A stretch of DNA of 11,840 bases. It comes from Lunasporangiospora selenospora (taxonomy: Eukaryota > Mortierellomycota > Mortierellomycetes > Mortierellales > Mortierellaceae). The notes under the pieces were generated by a model that was not told the origin of the DNA, ran no database searches, and saw only the letters and a program-made list of their open reading frames with translations. Position numbers and translations under genes: made by a program. The stretch spans positions 332-12,171 of the forward strand of contig JAABOA010000712.1 of the NCBI GenBank assembly GCA_015680635.1, written 5' to 3'. This document shows, in pieces, positions 1 to 9,071 of the stretch (position 1 is the first letter of the stretch; every line of letters begins with the position of its first letter).

Positions 1-480
1 ACCTGTCTGCCCGTCCGCCGCCACGCCTCCTACGCCACCGCCATTGCCCATCCGTCTCTCTCTCCTCCTCTCCCTTCCACCCCGCGGCCCCGTCCCCATT
101 CCGCAAAACCGATCGAGCCGTCTCTTGCTCGGCCGTCGCGCCTGCTTGTCCAACGTCCTCACTCAGCTCGAGGTAGGCGTTACTGCATCCGCGGCCTTGC
201 TTGGCTTTCTTGCTGCTGTCTTCACAGTCCCCTCTGATCTGTTGAACTATTGCCTATTGTTGCTGCACACATTCTCTGCATCCCCATACAATCGGGTCCT
301 ATTCCCTGATCTGGCCAGCATCGTTGCCATCATCCCCAATTCCTGTCATCACTAATGTCAAGGGGGTATATCATCCCCAAACTGCTCCTACACCCAGTGT
401 CTCTTTGCTGGCGCGCTCAACTCTGGGACTGGGTGTGAGCAAAGGTGTATGAACGTTTGCCTAACCGCTTTGCACCTGCC

Positions 481-508
481 TGCACACATGCACACGCACG
501 CACACACA
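481..508. repeat. 28-nt strictly alternating pyrimidine-purine tract (CA/TG/CG)
   Basis: All 28 bases alternate pyrimidine then purine, mainly CA with TG and CG steps. This pattern is the classical sequence context for left-handed Z-DNA. It lies about 220 bases upstream of the proposed MOT1 start codon and inside the possible uORF. It may simply be a degenerate CA microsatellite. Confidence 0.6.
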
Positions 509-512
509 ACCA

Positions 513-533
513 CCATCGTTACTACGACGATGG
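513..533. repeat. short perfect inverted repeat (7-bp stem, 7-nt loop)
   Basis: CCATCGT at 513-519 pairs perfectly with ACGATGG at 527-533 across a 7-base loop (520-526). It is a small hairpin or a dyad that could be a protein-binding site, directly after the CA tract in the MOT1 upstream region. Function is unknown; a 7-bp stem is short enough to arise by chance. Confidence 0.35.
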
Positions 534-727
534 CTTCTAGGATTCAAAGTTAGTGCCGTCTGTGAGTGGTCCTTCTTACCAATCAATACTTTGGCGCAGT
601 TGGCCACACATACACCTCCTTGCCACGATCAACGCTAGTCGAGACCAGGTCTGAGTGAGCGACCGGATCAGAAGGAGAGAGCCTATCAAACTAAAGAGAG
701 CACAGCAGTGACATCAAGGCATCGAGC

Positions 728-3700
728 ATGGCGACCAGGTAAAATTTATCCTAAATTAACTGTGCTACCTTTTAGAGAACAATATCGTGACATACCAGGA
801 CGCGCTGTTGTCTCGGATGAGGCTTTGGCTGACAATGGACAGCTTATCCCTCCGGAATATTTGCGACGTAGACTCGATCGCCTAGTACTTCTCCTCGAGA
901 CTGGGTCGACAGCCGCAGTTCGGGCAACAGCAGCTCAACAGCTTGGTGATATTCAGAAGCAGCACCCTTCAGAGCTGTTCAACCTATTATCGAGGGTACG
1001 TCTTGTTGGAATGCTGATCAGGACCAACGCATGACGCATGTGGATGCTCCGTCCCGGACAAGCGACTGACCAACCCGATCCCAATCCGTTCATGTCCTCA
1101 TCTCTTCCAGGTGTTGGTCCACGTACGTAGTAAGAGCTGGGACACTCGGATCGCAGCAGGCCAGGCTTTAGAGGCTATTGTAAACAATGTCCCGCAATGG
1201 GATCCGTCCGATGGTAAGGCTGATTTCGCTCCTTGATTTACTCCGCTTACAAGAGTGTTGTCCAAAGCGGATTCTGAGAACTGATCGAACCCCTTTCGCA
1301 TGGTAGATTCTCAAGTCAAAGAAGAGAACGGTACAGAGCAAAAGCCAAAGGCAGAGTTGCCAAAGTATGATCGACTCTCTTTCTCCAACCTCGATATCAG
1401 TACTGTTTTGCAGAATGGAAAGCTTTTACTAGGATCTGCAGGAAAAGAATATGATCTCGATCTAAGCGACCTTGACCCCGCTGAGCGACTTGCTCTTCAA
1501 CGAAAGAACCTGGCTGCCAATCTTGGCATCATGACAACTCAATTTATGGATGGTAAGCTACAGGCAGTTACCGAGATGGCGATGGAGATCTATTCTGAAG
1601 AAACATGCCTGACTAGTGTAGGTGCCTGTCCACTATCTTGATAGTCGATCTTGTGGATGATGCTGACATTTCTGGACCAAAGACTCCGGCTATAACAATC
1701 AAGCAGGAGCAGCCCTCCGCATCGATGGGAAAAGCACTCCCATCACCCGGTCTTCCAAACGAGGCAGAGATGGAAGGCCTCAGTGCCCGAGAGAGAAACA
1801 AGCTGAAGCGAAGGGCAAAAACAGACCTCAAGTTCAAGAGCAAAGACAAGTACAGCCCTTTATTTCACATTGTTCTCTTTAGTTTCTCCTTTTGACATGG
1901 CTGAACCAGAGCCTAAAGCGTTCGAACAATATTCTTTACATGACAGGGTTCGGGTCATTGACTTTGCCGGGCGTCGCAAAGGACCAGAGACACCAGGAAC
2001 ACCAGCGACACCAGGAGTTGGCCCAGAAGGGCAAGATGGCGGATACTTTGAGTTCACCCCCCAGTCAGACTCCAACAAGGTGGTCGTCGAGGCCAAGTTA
2101 CCTGTCCAATCTGTAATGGAGACATCTACAGAGTGGCCATTCGAGGGAGTCTGCGATCTATTGTGCATGGATCTATTCGACCCATCTTGGGAGATCCGTC
2201 ACGGAGCGGGCATTGGACTGCGTGAGATTTTGAAAATCCAAGGAAGTGGAGCAGGTCGTGTTGTAGGATGTTCAAGGGCTGAGAATGATGCCAGGCATAA
2301 CGAGTGGCTCGAGGATGTTGCGATCCGTTTGCTCTGCGTATTCTCACTTGACCGATTTGGTGATTTTGTCTCTGACCAGGTGAGTGTTATCCCTCGCATT
2401 AGTATATGAGCTGGCGTACAAATGTCAGTTATCATCTAGTTTCCTAACATACATTTTGTTCCGTTTCTGCCACGTTAGGTTGTTGCCCCAGTACGCGAGA
2501 CTTGCTCTCAGACCTTGGGCGCGTTGTTGCGACACATGTCAGATGAGGGCGTGAACAATACGCTGGGCGTATTAATGCGTCTGATTTATCAGAGCGATGT
2601 CTTTGAGGAAGGCCTAGAGCGCGATAATATCTGGGAAGTCCGTCACGCTGGAATGCTGGGACTGAAATACGCTGTGGCTGTAAGAAGGGATCTTATTGAC
2701 AATGATTCACCAGCTGCGACAGAGATGTTGGAGACAGTTGTCCAGGCAGTCATTTTGGGACTACAGGATCAGGACGACGATGTTCGGGCTGTCTCGGCTT
2801 CGACACTGATTCCGATCGCTACAAATTTTGTTGAGAAGCTTCCAGGACGGATACCAGATGTCGTCAGTGTTCTTTGGGACTGTCTTGCTGTCCTTAAAGA
2901 CGATCTGACAGCATCCACTGCAAGTGTCATGGATCTTCTCGCTAAATTGTTCAGTTACCAGAGTGTCCTGGATTATATGGTCCAGCCTAAAGACGAAAGG
3001 TATGAACTACGGCATCACTTGTTCAGTGAGACGCTACGCTATCCACCCTTCTTTTCTATTCAGACTCGTATCAAAAACTTATCCATTTATCATTTCCCAA
3101 GTAGCCACTCTCTCGTAAATCTTATCCCGCGACTCTATCCATTCTTCAGGCACACTATTGCAAGTGTCCGTATGGCTGTCTTGAACACAATCTTGACATT
3201 CCTGAATATGAAGACAAGCGCGGAATGGGTGGATGACAGGACGATTCGCATGGTTTATCAGAATCTGATTGTAGAGGAAAAGAAAGATATTCTTGACCTT
3301 TCGCTTACTGCCATGGCGTCGCTGATCACTCATATGGAGAAGTCGTCAACACCTGATTTCACAGCCATGACCATCGGTCCGCATCTTCAAACACTCTTTG
3401 CAATTCTTTTGACGCCTATTGGAACACCATTGGATACTCGGTTGTTTTTCTCCCCCGTTGGGAACTTGCCCCCTGGAGTAAATGCCGTTCCTGCAGCGGA
3501 AGGAACTTCACGGGGGCGCAGGGCTCAAGCAGCAAACAATCACTCTCACAACGTGGACATTGGAATGCTGAAGCAGGACTTGGCACTGGTGTCAACCACG
3601 TCAGTGATTCGGTGTCGCTTGACGGCTAGCAAGGCGCTAGGACTTCTTATGGCTAGCTGGCCCCAGGACCGACTCGAGATCTCGTTTTATCCGCTACTTC

Positions 3701-6700
3701 AACCTAATTTCACATCACCCTGGGCAATGCGCCGTCAAATGGCTGCTATCGTGGTCGCGGAGTGGGCCTTTGCCTTCAAGGAGCAATCCGGAAAGTATCC
3801 AACCGAGGATGGTCTTCCTTTTGCGGTAGCTGCATCTTCAGCCCTTACGGAGTGTCTTATTGCAGAGCCACCACTTAGCTATCTGGAAAGCATCACTGTT
3901 CTGAAGGGAATTCGTGGAGAGATTCAGGCCCTCCTCAACGCGTTTGTGAGTGATGGAAAGGTTCCAAAGTCGAGCCTTCCAATGCTTCCACAGGTGTCAT
4001 CCGTGAGCGAGAACAACGGCGACGCAGGATTCACCAGTGATATTGCTAGACAATTCTCGGCCAATGTCTTTCCTAATTTACTGAACCAGGTCGGCGCGCG
4101 TTCTAGAAAGACGGCAGTGCCATTGCTGACCAGTCGACACGAACGTGTTATTGCCAGCATCGGGTACTTTGAGTCTGTCAAGGAAAAGGCCGACCTTTAT
4201 GTTACTGCAGCGGTTGGGTCGGCTGTGATCAACTTGGGAACTCTTCCAGGGAAACTCAGTCCTGTTATCAACAGTGTCATGAAGAGTGTTAGGGTAAGAG
4301 CTCTTCCTTTATTTATCATTTGTAAGCCTTTGGTTCCCCCCCCCCCCTCGAAAATAATACTAATTATGCTGCCGATATTTATCTCTGTGTAGTTTGAAGA
4401 GAACGGGGACCTTCAGACACGGTCCGCAGCCACTCTGGCCAACCTTGTTATTCTTTGCAACTCGCCCTTTAGCAATCTTCGAGTAATCCCAACACCCAAG
4501 CTGATCAAGAACCTTTCTCGGTATCTCTGTGGAGATGTCTCAATTACACCGTCACTGGAGCAAGATTCGTCACTTGAAGGTATCTATTCCTTGAAAAAGT
4601 CCAAGGAGGCAGCTGCCGATAACAAGACTGTCGGCGGTCATGGTATGGACGATATCAAGATTTCTGCCAAGGATACACAAATCGTAGAGGATGAGGAAGC
4701 AAAGCTGACACGACGAGGAGCGGTGGAGGCATTCAAAGAGTTTGCACAGAGATTTGGATCTGATTTGTTTACGGCGGTGCCCAAGGTTTGGGAGTGTATT
4801 AGCTCCCCATTGCAGGGCGCTTTCCAGAATGGTAAACCGCCCCTTCGCTTTTTCATGTTTTGTTTTCAAGAATCGCATGGCTAGATCAAAGGTGAGCTGA
4901 CATCTTTTGTTCTCTTTGTTTACTTGCTCTAGGCCCTATTGTAGAGCCAACTGGATTGCAGCCAGATCAATGGCACGACATTATTGACGCGTTGGAGTTG
5001 ATCAAGACGTTGGTGCCACATCTTCACACCGCCCTGTATCCTTCTATCCAAGAACTTTTGCCTTACTTGGCCACAGCACTTCTCTCGCCATTCACAGTTG
5101 TTCGGCATGCTGCTTCCAAGAGTCTTGCTGTTATCTGTAACGTTATTACAGTCCCAGGTCTACATCTGGTCATTGATCGCGTAGTTCCCTATCTTGGTGA
5201 CAGTGTGAACGTCATTCGTCGTCAGGGAGCCGTAGAAATGATCAACGATGTTGTTCGAATGATGGACGCCAAGATCCTGCCCTATGTTGTCTTCTTGATC
5301 GTTCCTATTCTCGGACGTATGAGTGACCCAGACGAGGCGACCCGGCTCGTGGCGACCAATTGCTTTGCTCATCTCATTAAGCTTGTTCCACTTGAGGCCG
5401 GTATCCCTGATCCCCCAGAAATGTCTGCAGAGATGCTGCAGCAACGAGAGGAGGAGCGACAGTTCTTGATGCAGCTTTTGGACAGCAAAAAGTTGCAGTC
5501 ATACCAGATCCCTATCAAGATCAAGGCAGAGCTGCGCAAGTACCAGCAAGAGGGCGTCAACTGGCTTGCATTCTTGAACAAATACCAGCTCCATGGTATT
5601 CTTTGCGATGACATGGGATTGGGCAAGACTTTGCAGTCGATTTGTATTCTTGCGAGTGATCAGTTTGATCGCATGGCCAAGTTGAGGGACACGGGACTTC
5701 CACAGTTCCAGCACTGTCCTTCGCTCGTGGTGTGTCCACCGACGTTGACAGGACATTGGTACCATGAGATCCTACAGTACACTGATAACCTAAAGCCGAT
5801 CATGTACACGGGAGGACCGGCGGAGCGCAAGCGGATACGATCGCAGATTTTGAAGCATGATGTAGTGATCATGTCTTATGATGTTGTCAGGAATGACATT
5901 GAAGACCTCGAGAAGATCCAGTGGAATTATTGTATCTTGGATGAGGGTCATATTATCAAGAATGGTCGAACCAAGATTACCAAGGCTGTGAAGATGGTTC
6001 ATGCGAACCATCGCGTCATCCTGTCGGGAACGCCGATTCAGAACAATGTGCTCGAGTTGTGGTCACTGTTTGATTTCCTGATGCCAGGGTTCTTGGGTAC
6101 AGAGAAGCAATTTAATGAACGGTTTGGAAAGCCAATTCTGGCAAGCCGTGACTGCAAGAGCTCTTCGCGTGAACAGGAAGCAGGTAATGAAAAGCGAATC
6201 ATGATTTTAGGTCCAGATCCACGACTTGACAGAGATACTGACTCTTGTGTATTATGTGTGTATGTTTTTTTGTATCCTTTCTAGGTGTCTTGGCATTGGA
6301 GGCTCTCCATAAACAGGTGTTGCCTTTCTTGCTGCGTCGTCTCAAAGAGGATGTCCTGAGCGATCTACCACCCAAGATTATCCAGGATTATTACTGCGAG
6401 CTCAGTGACCTTCAGAAGCAACTCTATGAAGACTTTTCGAAATCGCAGATCAAACATTCGGTGGAAGAGGAGCTTACGGACGACGTCAAGACACAGCCGG
6501 CCGCGCCTCAACAGCGAGCAACGCATATCTTCCAGGCACTGCAGTATCTTCGCAAGCTTTGCAATCACCCTCTCCTGGTGGTAAATCAAAACCATCCAGA
6601 GTTTGGCAAGGTGATGAAGTATCTCAAGTCTACCAACCAGTCAATCCACGACCTCGGATTCGCGCCCAAACTCCAAGCGCTCAAGCAGTTGCTTATCGAC

Positions 6701-7585
6701 TGTGGCATTGGAACGAAGGCATCTGACTCTACATCGGCATCTGCTGCTGCAGACATGGAGGCATCGTTGATGAGTGGTGGTGAGTCGGCTGTAAGCCAAC
6801 ATCGAGCCCTTATCTTTTGTCAACAAAAGGCGATGTTGGACATTATCGAGAGTGATCTACTGAAGCCCCACTTGCCGTCAGTGTCGTACATGAGACTGGA
6901 CGGTGGTGTAGATGCAGCGCGACGACATGGAATTGTTCAAAAGTTTAATGCGGATCCTTCGATCGACGTGTTGCTTTTGACAACGCATGTTGGAGGTTTG
7001 GGTCTGAACTTGACGGGAGCAGATACGGTCATTTTTGTGGAGCATGATTGGAACCCGATGAAGGATCTTCAGGCCATGGACCGTGCGCATCGTTTGGGAC
7101 AGAAGAAGGTGGTGAATGTTTACCGATTGATCTCCAAGGGTACCTTGGAAGAGAAGATCATGGGGTAAGTGCATGTTTTCTCTTCTTTGCATTGAACGTG
7201 TCATTTGTACGAATGATTGTCCAAGAAGAAAATGGTCGTTCCTGTGGTTGTTAATAATTGATATCTGTTTTATTATTATTACTCTAGTCTACAAAAGTTC
7301 AAGCTGAATATCGCCAACTCTGTTATCAATCAACAAAACTCGGGCATCTCAAGCATGGGCACCGATCAAATTCTGGATCTTTTCCAGATCAGCACGGACG
7401 ACGAGGCTTCTGGAAGCGGCCGGAAGAAGAAGAAGGGAGGCATGGGAGCTGGTGGTCAAGACAATGGTGACGGTGACCAAAAGGAGTCTGCTAAGAATGT
7501 CCTCGAGTCACTGGAGAGTCTATGGGACGAGAAGCAGTATGAGGAAGAGTACAATCTGGACTCGTTTATTTCTAGTTTGAAGTGA
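728..7585 (+). CDS. MOT1: MOT1/BTAF1, TBP-associated Snf2-family ATPase (12 exons, complete)
   Basis: The family uses ATP hydrolysis to remove TATA-binding protein (TBP) from DNA in the nucleus, redistributing it among promoters. Proposed exons: 728-738, 872-995, 1111-1213, 1307-1552, 1645-1849, 1947-2379, 2479-2999, 3105-4293, 4393-4831, 4933-6183, 6285-7164, 7288-7585. All introns are GT...AG, frame is kept throughout, and the product is 1,899 residues, normal for the family. The N-terminus reads MATRLDRLVLLLETGST, matching the family start. Residues ~103-126 (LSFSNLDIS...LLLGSAGKEYD) and ~292 onward (EWPFEGVCD, WEIRHGAGIGLREIL) are conserved family blocks, and most of residues 1-1270 is HEAT-like repeat. 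The C-terminal Snf2 ATPase follows. The end, LWDEKQYEEEYNLDSF, is the typical MOT1 tail. A PETPGTPATPGVGPE patch (~243) and a Gly/Lys/Asp-rich patch before the tail look like flexible linkers. The start has A at -3 and G at +4. Internal exon joins are firm; the exon 1/2 join is the least certain. Confidence 0.96.
739..871 (+). other. MOT1: MOT1 intron 1, with an alternative in-frame acceptor at 775
   Basis: The donor is GTAAAA at 739. Two acceptors keep the same downstream frame. Using AG 870-871 joins ATGGCGACCAG to ACTCGATCGC and gives MATRLDRLVLLLE, which fits MOT1/BTAF1 N-termini. Using AG 774-775 gives a 37-nt intron and inserts 96 in-frame, stop-free bases (32 codons, starting EQYRDIPGR). 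I prefer the longer intron because it reproduces the family start and because 37 nt is shorter than any other intron here. Confidence 0.65.
1850..1946 (+). other. MOT1: MOT1 intron 5 (join decided by reading frame)
   Basis: The donor GTACAG at 1850 leaves a codon split after two bases. Nearer AGs at 1882, 1909 and 1911 put the downstream exon out of frame or meet a stop. Only the acceptor at 1946 restores the frame of the following exon, giving KDK-VRVIDFAG, which resembles the family at this point. The stretch 1870-1946 is open in the downstream frame by chance and should not be read as exon. Confidence 0.8.
3000..3104 (+). other. MOT1: MOT1 intron 7, 105 nt, stop-free and a multiple of three
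   Basis: The donor GTATGA at 3000 and the acceptor AG at 3103-3104 join KDE to SHSLVNLIPRLYPFF, matching the continuous HEAT-region sequence of the family. The intron is 35 codons long with no in-frame stop, so an unspliced message would still encode full-length MOT1 with a 35-residue insert. The other MOT1 introns that are multiples of three carry in-frame stops. I call it an intron on homology and good splice sites. Confidence 0.8.
4294..4392 (+). other. MOT1: MOT1 intron 8 with a 12-base C run
   Basis: This is a 99-nt intron with donor GTAAGA and acceptor GTGTAG. It contains 12 consecutive C bases at 4336-4347. In the exon frame its only stop is the TAG of the acceptor itself. Splicing joins MKSVR to FEENGDLQTRSAATLANL, a conserved HEAT-region join. 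The C run is a likely site of sequencing or replication length error but lies outside coding sequence. Confidence 0.85.
5532..7164 (+). other. MOT1: MOT1 Snf2 ATPase core (helicase motifs, residues ~1291-1801)
   Basis: Encoded in exons 10 and 11. In order: a Q-motif-like LRKYQQEGVNWL from residue 1291; Walker A DDMGLGKT at 1316-1323 with Lys1322; motif II DEGH at 1427-1430, where Gly in place of the usual Ala is typical of MOT1; motif III LSGTPIQNN at 1454-1462; motif V LLLTTHVGGLGLNLTGAD from 1737; and motif VI QAMDRAHRLGQ at 1770-1780 with Arg1774 and Arg1777. GTLEEKIMG follows at the end of exon 11. All catalytic motifs are intact, so an active ATPase is expected. Residue numbers assume the 1,899-residue model. 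Confidence 0.95.
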
Positions 7586-7910
7586 TTATGAAAAAAGTTG
7601 TTGTTATTTTTTTAGATGGGAAACCATTCCCCACCACCCACTACTCCTCTCCTTGTTTTGTCTTTCCCCCCTCTTTTTTTCTCGCTTTTATGATTGCCGA
7701 TAAAATACTTGTTTGCAACAGGAGGCAGCTAAAAAAAACTCAATGTTCAATCGAATACCACTGGTGACACCTAGAGACGAATGAGCAAAGGTAAAGGCAA
7801 AAGCAACATCCTTGTGTGGTTTGAGAGAATTTACTTTTTATCATTGAATGCTCGTTCTTTAGGAAGCCGGTCAGTAGTTAATGCCGAGTGCATGAGTGTT
7901 TGTGCGTGTG

Positions 7911-7913
<3 letters not shown>

Positions 7914-7944
<31 letters not shown>
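7914..7944 (+). repeat. (GA)n microsatellite, 31 nt
   Basis: This is an uninterrupted GA dinucleotide repeat of about 15.5 units, about 330 bases after the MOT1 stop codon. It follows a short GTGTGTGCG stretch. It is probably variable in length between strains. Confidence 0.95.
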
Positions 7945-7948
<4 letters not shown>

Positions 7949-8480
7949 AAAGGATATTGTTTGGAGTCTAGGCGTAAAAAAAATAAGACTGGACGCGTCG
8001 ACTCCTGAGATTCGAGCCCAACACCTCACTTTAGATCCTTTTTCCAGACCCCCTCTTTTTTTTATAGGACAAACTCTTTGTTTCTCCTTCCCTGACCAGA
8101 TTTCTGTTTATGCTATCTCGGCTCCCCCTCTCTCTCTTTCTCTCATCCTTTCTCCTCAGCCTGAGGTAAAGAGAGATACATTCACTTCTGGGTAAATTCC
8201 CTTTCCCCTTTCCCCGATGCTTCTCTCAACTGCCATATATTTTTTTTGGAGTACCTCCAGCATTGCCAAAGGCCTGTGCTGGTGCATGAAAAAAGAAGGT
8301 ACTGACAATTAGATAAAGAAAAGTACGGAAGGGGGTATCGATTTAGATTAGACTTGGATCCGTATCGGGGATGGAGGAAAGTGCGCCGAAAAAAGAAAAA
8401 AGAAAGGAATGTTGACCGGCATAACCTCATCCATCCTTTTGTTCTGGCTCAATGATATCCCCTTGCCAAGGGGGTGGTGC

Positions 8481-8483
<3 letters not shown>

Positions 8484-8524
<41 letters not shown>
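8484..8524 (+). repeat. (AG)n microsatellite, 41 nt
   Basis: This is an uninterrupted AG repeat of about 20.5 units, in the same orientation as the GA repeat about 540 bases upstream. Open frames through it encode only Arg-Glu runs. It is a purine-only strand and could in principle form triplex structure. Confidence 0.95.
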
Positions 8525-8530
<6 letters not shown>

Positions 8531-8939
8531 CAAAGGGCGGAAAAGGAAGATGGAGGATAGAGATTGGCAGACAGACGCAGGGGGCGGAGGTATGTTGTTA
8601 CTGTCTGCTCGTTTCAATTCTTTCTGAAAGAGACTAGTCTCATTCTTTTGATTTAGAAAGAGAAGAAAAAATGCAAAAAAGAAACGTGTTGATCGTCGGA
8701 TATCGATAGTATCTTCAACAATACAAGATAATTAGGCGTGGAGGCACACTCCAGGTCAGTTGAAAAAAAAATACCTCCTCCCCCCCTCTCCAAATTGTCA
8801 ACAGTGGGAAAGAATAAAGTAGATAGTAGGTATATGTATGTATAAATAGAGTATGTAGAAGTGAAGGTAATTAGAGAGGCTAGAAGGAATAAAGAAAATA
8901 GAGGGAGCGGACCAAACTAACGAAGCAGCTATTCTCGAG

Positions 8940-8999
8940 ATTTTTTTTTCCTTCTTTTTTTTTTTTTCTGCTTTTCTTTCTTTCATTCATCCCTCCTTC
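8940..8999. repeat. pyrimidine-rich block with poly-T runs
   Basis: This is almost entirely T and C on the + strand, including runs of 9 or more T. On the G-alpha sense strand it is A/G-rich and lies 70-130 bases past that gene's stop codon, so it probably falls in or just after its 3' UTR. No defined processing signal can be named. Confidence 0.6.
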
Positions 9000-9071
9000 C
9001 TCATGAGTATTTTTTTTAACCAAGTCCGAGCAGACTATTTTTCTTTTTTCTTTTTTCTTCTTTTTGAGGTT

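Larger units (their letters stand above)
449..553 (+). other. possible upstream ORF (34 codons) ahead of MOT1
   Basis: An ATG at 449 opens a 34-codon frame ending at TAG 551-553, 174 bases before the proposed MOT1 start. The peptide is rich in His and Thr because it crosses the CA-repeat stretch, and it has no recognisable domain. If the MOT1 transcript begins upstream of 449 it could act as a uORF and lower translation of the main frame. Without a mapped transcription start this is only a possibility, and an ATG ORF of this length can occur by chance. Confidence 0.2.
1..727. promoter_or_regulatory. MOT1 upstream region (promoter and 5' leader, no supported gene)
   Basis: No gene is supported here. 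The first ~120 bases are strongly C- and CT-rich, as is common in fungal promoters and leaders. A 103-codon open frame at 44-355 has no recognisable domain, no repeated motif and a composition driven by the CT-rich DNA, so I do not call it. Further in are a 34-codon upstream ORF (449-553), an alternating CA/TG stretch (481-508) and a 7-bp hairpin (513-533). I see no convincing TATA box. The transcription start cannot be placed from sequence, so the division between promoter and leader is unknown. Confidence 0.5.
7586..9071. other. convergent intergenic region (3' ends of MOT1 and the G-alpha gene)
   Basis: This ~1.5-kb stretch separates the stop codons of two genes that point toward each other, so it must hold both 3' UTRs. 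I see no gene in it. It has T and A homopolymers, two GA microsatellites (7914-7944, 8484-8524) and a pyrimidine-rich block at about 8940-8999 that is A/G-rich on the G-alpha sense strand. Open frames here are mostly translations of GA repeats (Arg-Glu runs) and are not genes. An A-rich element GATAAAATA near 7699 could help 3'-end formation of MOT1, but this is weak. Confidence 0.7.

Noticed and set aside
44-355. 103-codon open frame upstream of MOT1
   Set aside because: It has no recognisable domain or family resemblance, its composition follows CT-rich DNA, and its start is not an ATG. It is more likely promoter or leader sequence.
1870-1946. Open frame running into MOT1 exon 6 that could look like a longer exon or a new start
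   Set aside because: Nearer acceptors at 1882-1911 break the frame or meet stops from exon 5, while the acceptor at 1946 restores the frame and family-like sequence.
8001-8025. Possible tRNA T-arm (GATTCGAGCCC)
   Set aside because: The flanks do not form the T stem and there is no A box, anticodon arm or acceptor stem at the right spacing on either side.
7896-8195. Open frame with a long Arg-Glu run
   Set aside because: The run is the translation of the GA microsatellite at 7914-7944; the rest is low-complexity and unlike any known protein.
8409-8637. Open frames on both strands across the second GA repeat
   Set aside because: Arg-Glu or Ser-Leu runs arise from the (AG)n repeat. There is no domain and several frames are open at once, as expected of a repeat.
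8685-8722. Imperfect inverted repeat (TGTTGA...TCAACA) in the intergenic region
   Set aside because: Only six base pairs with a loop of over 20 bases; not enough to claim a structure or a transposon end.
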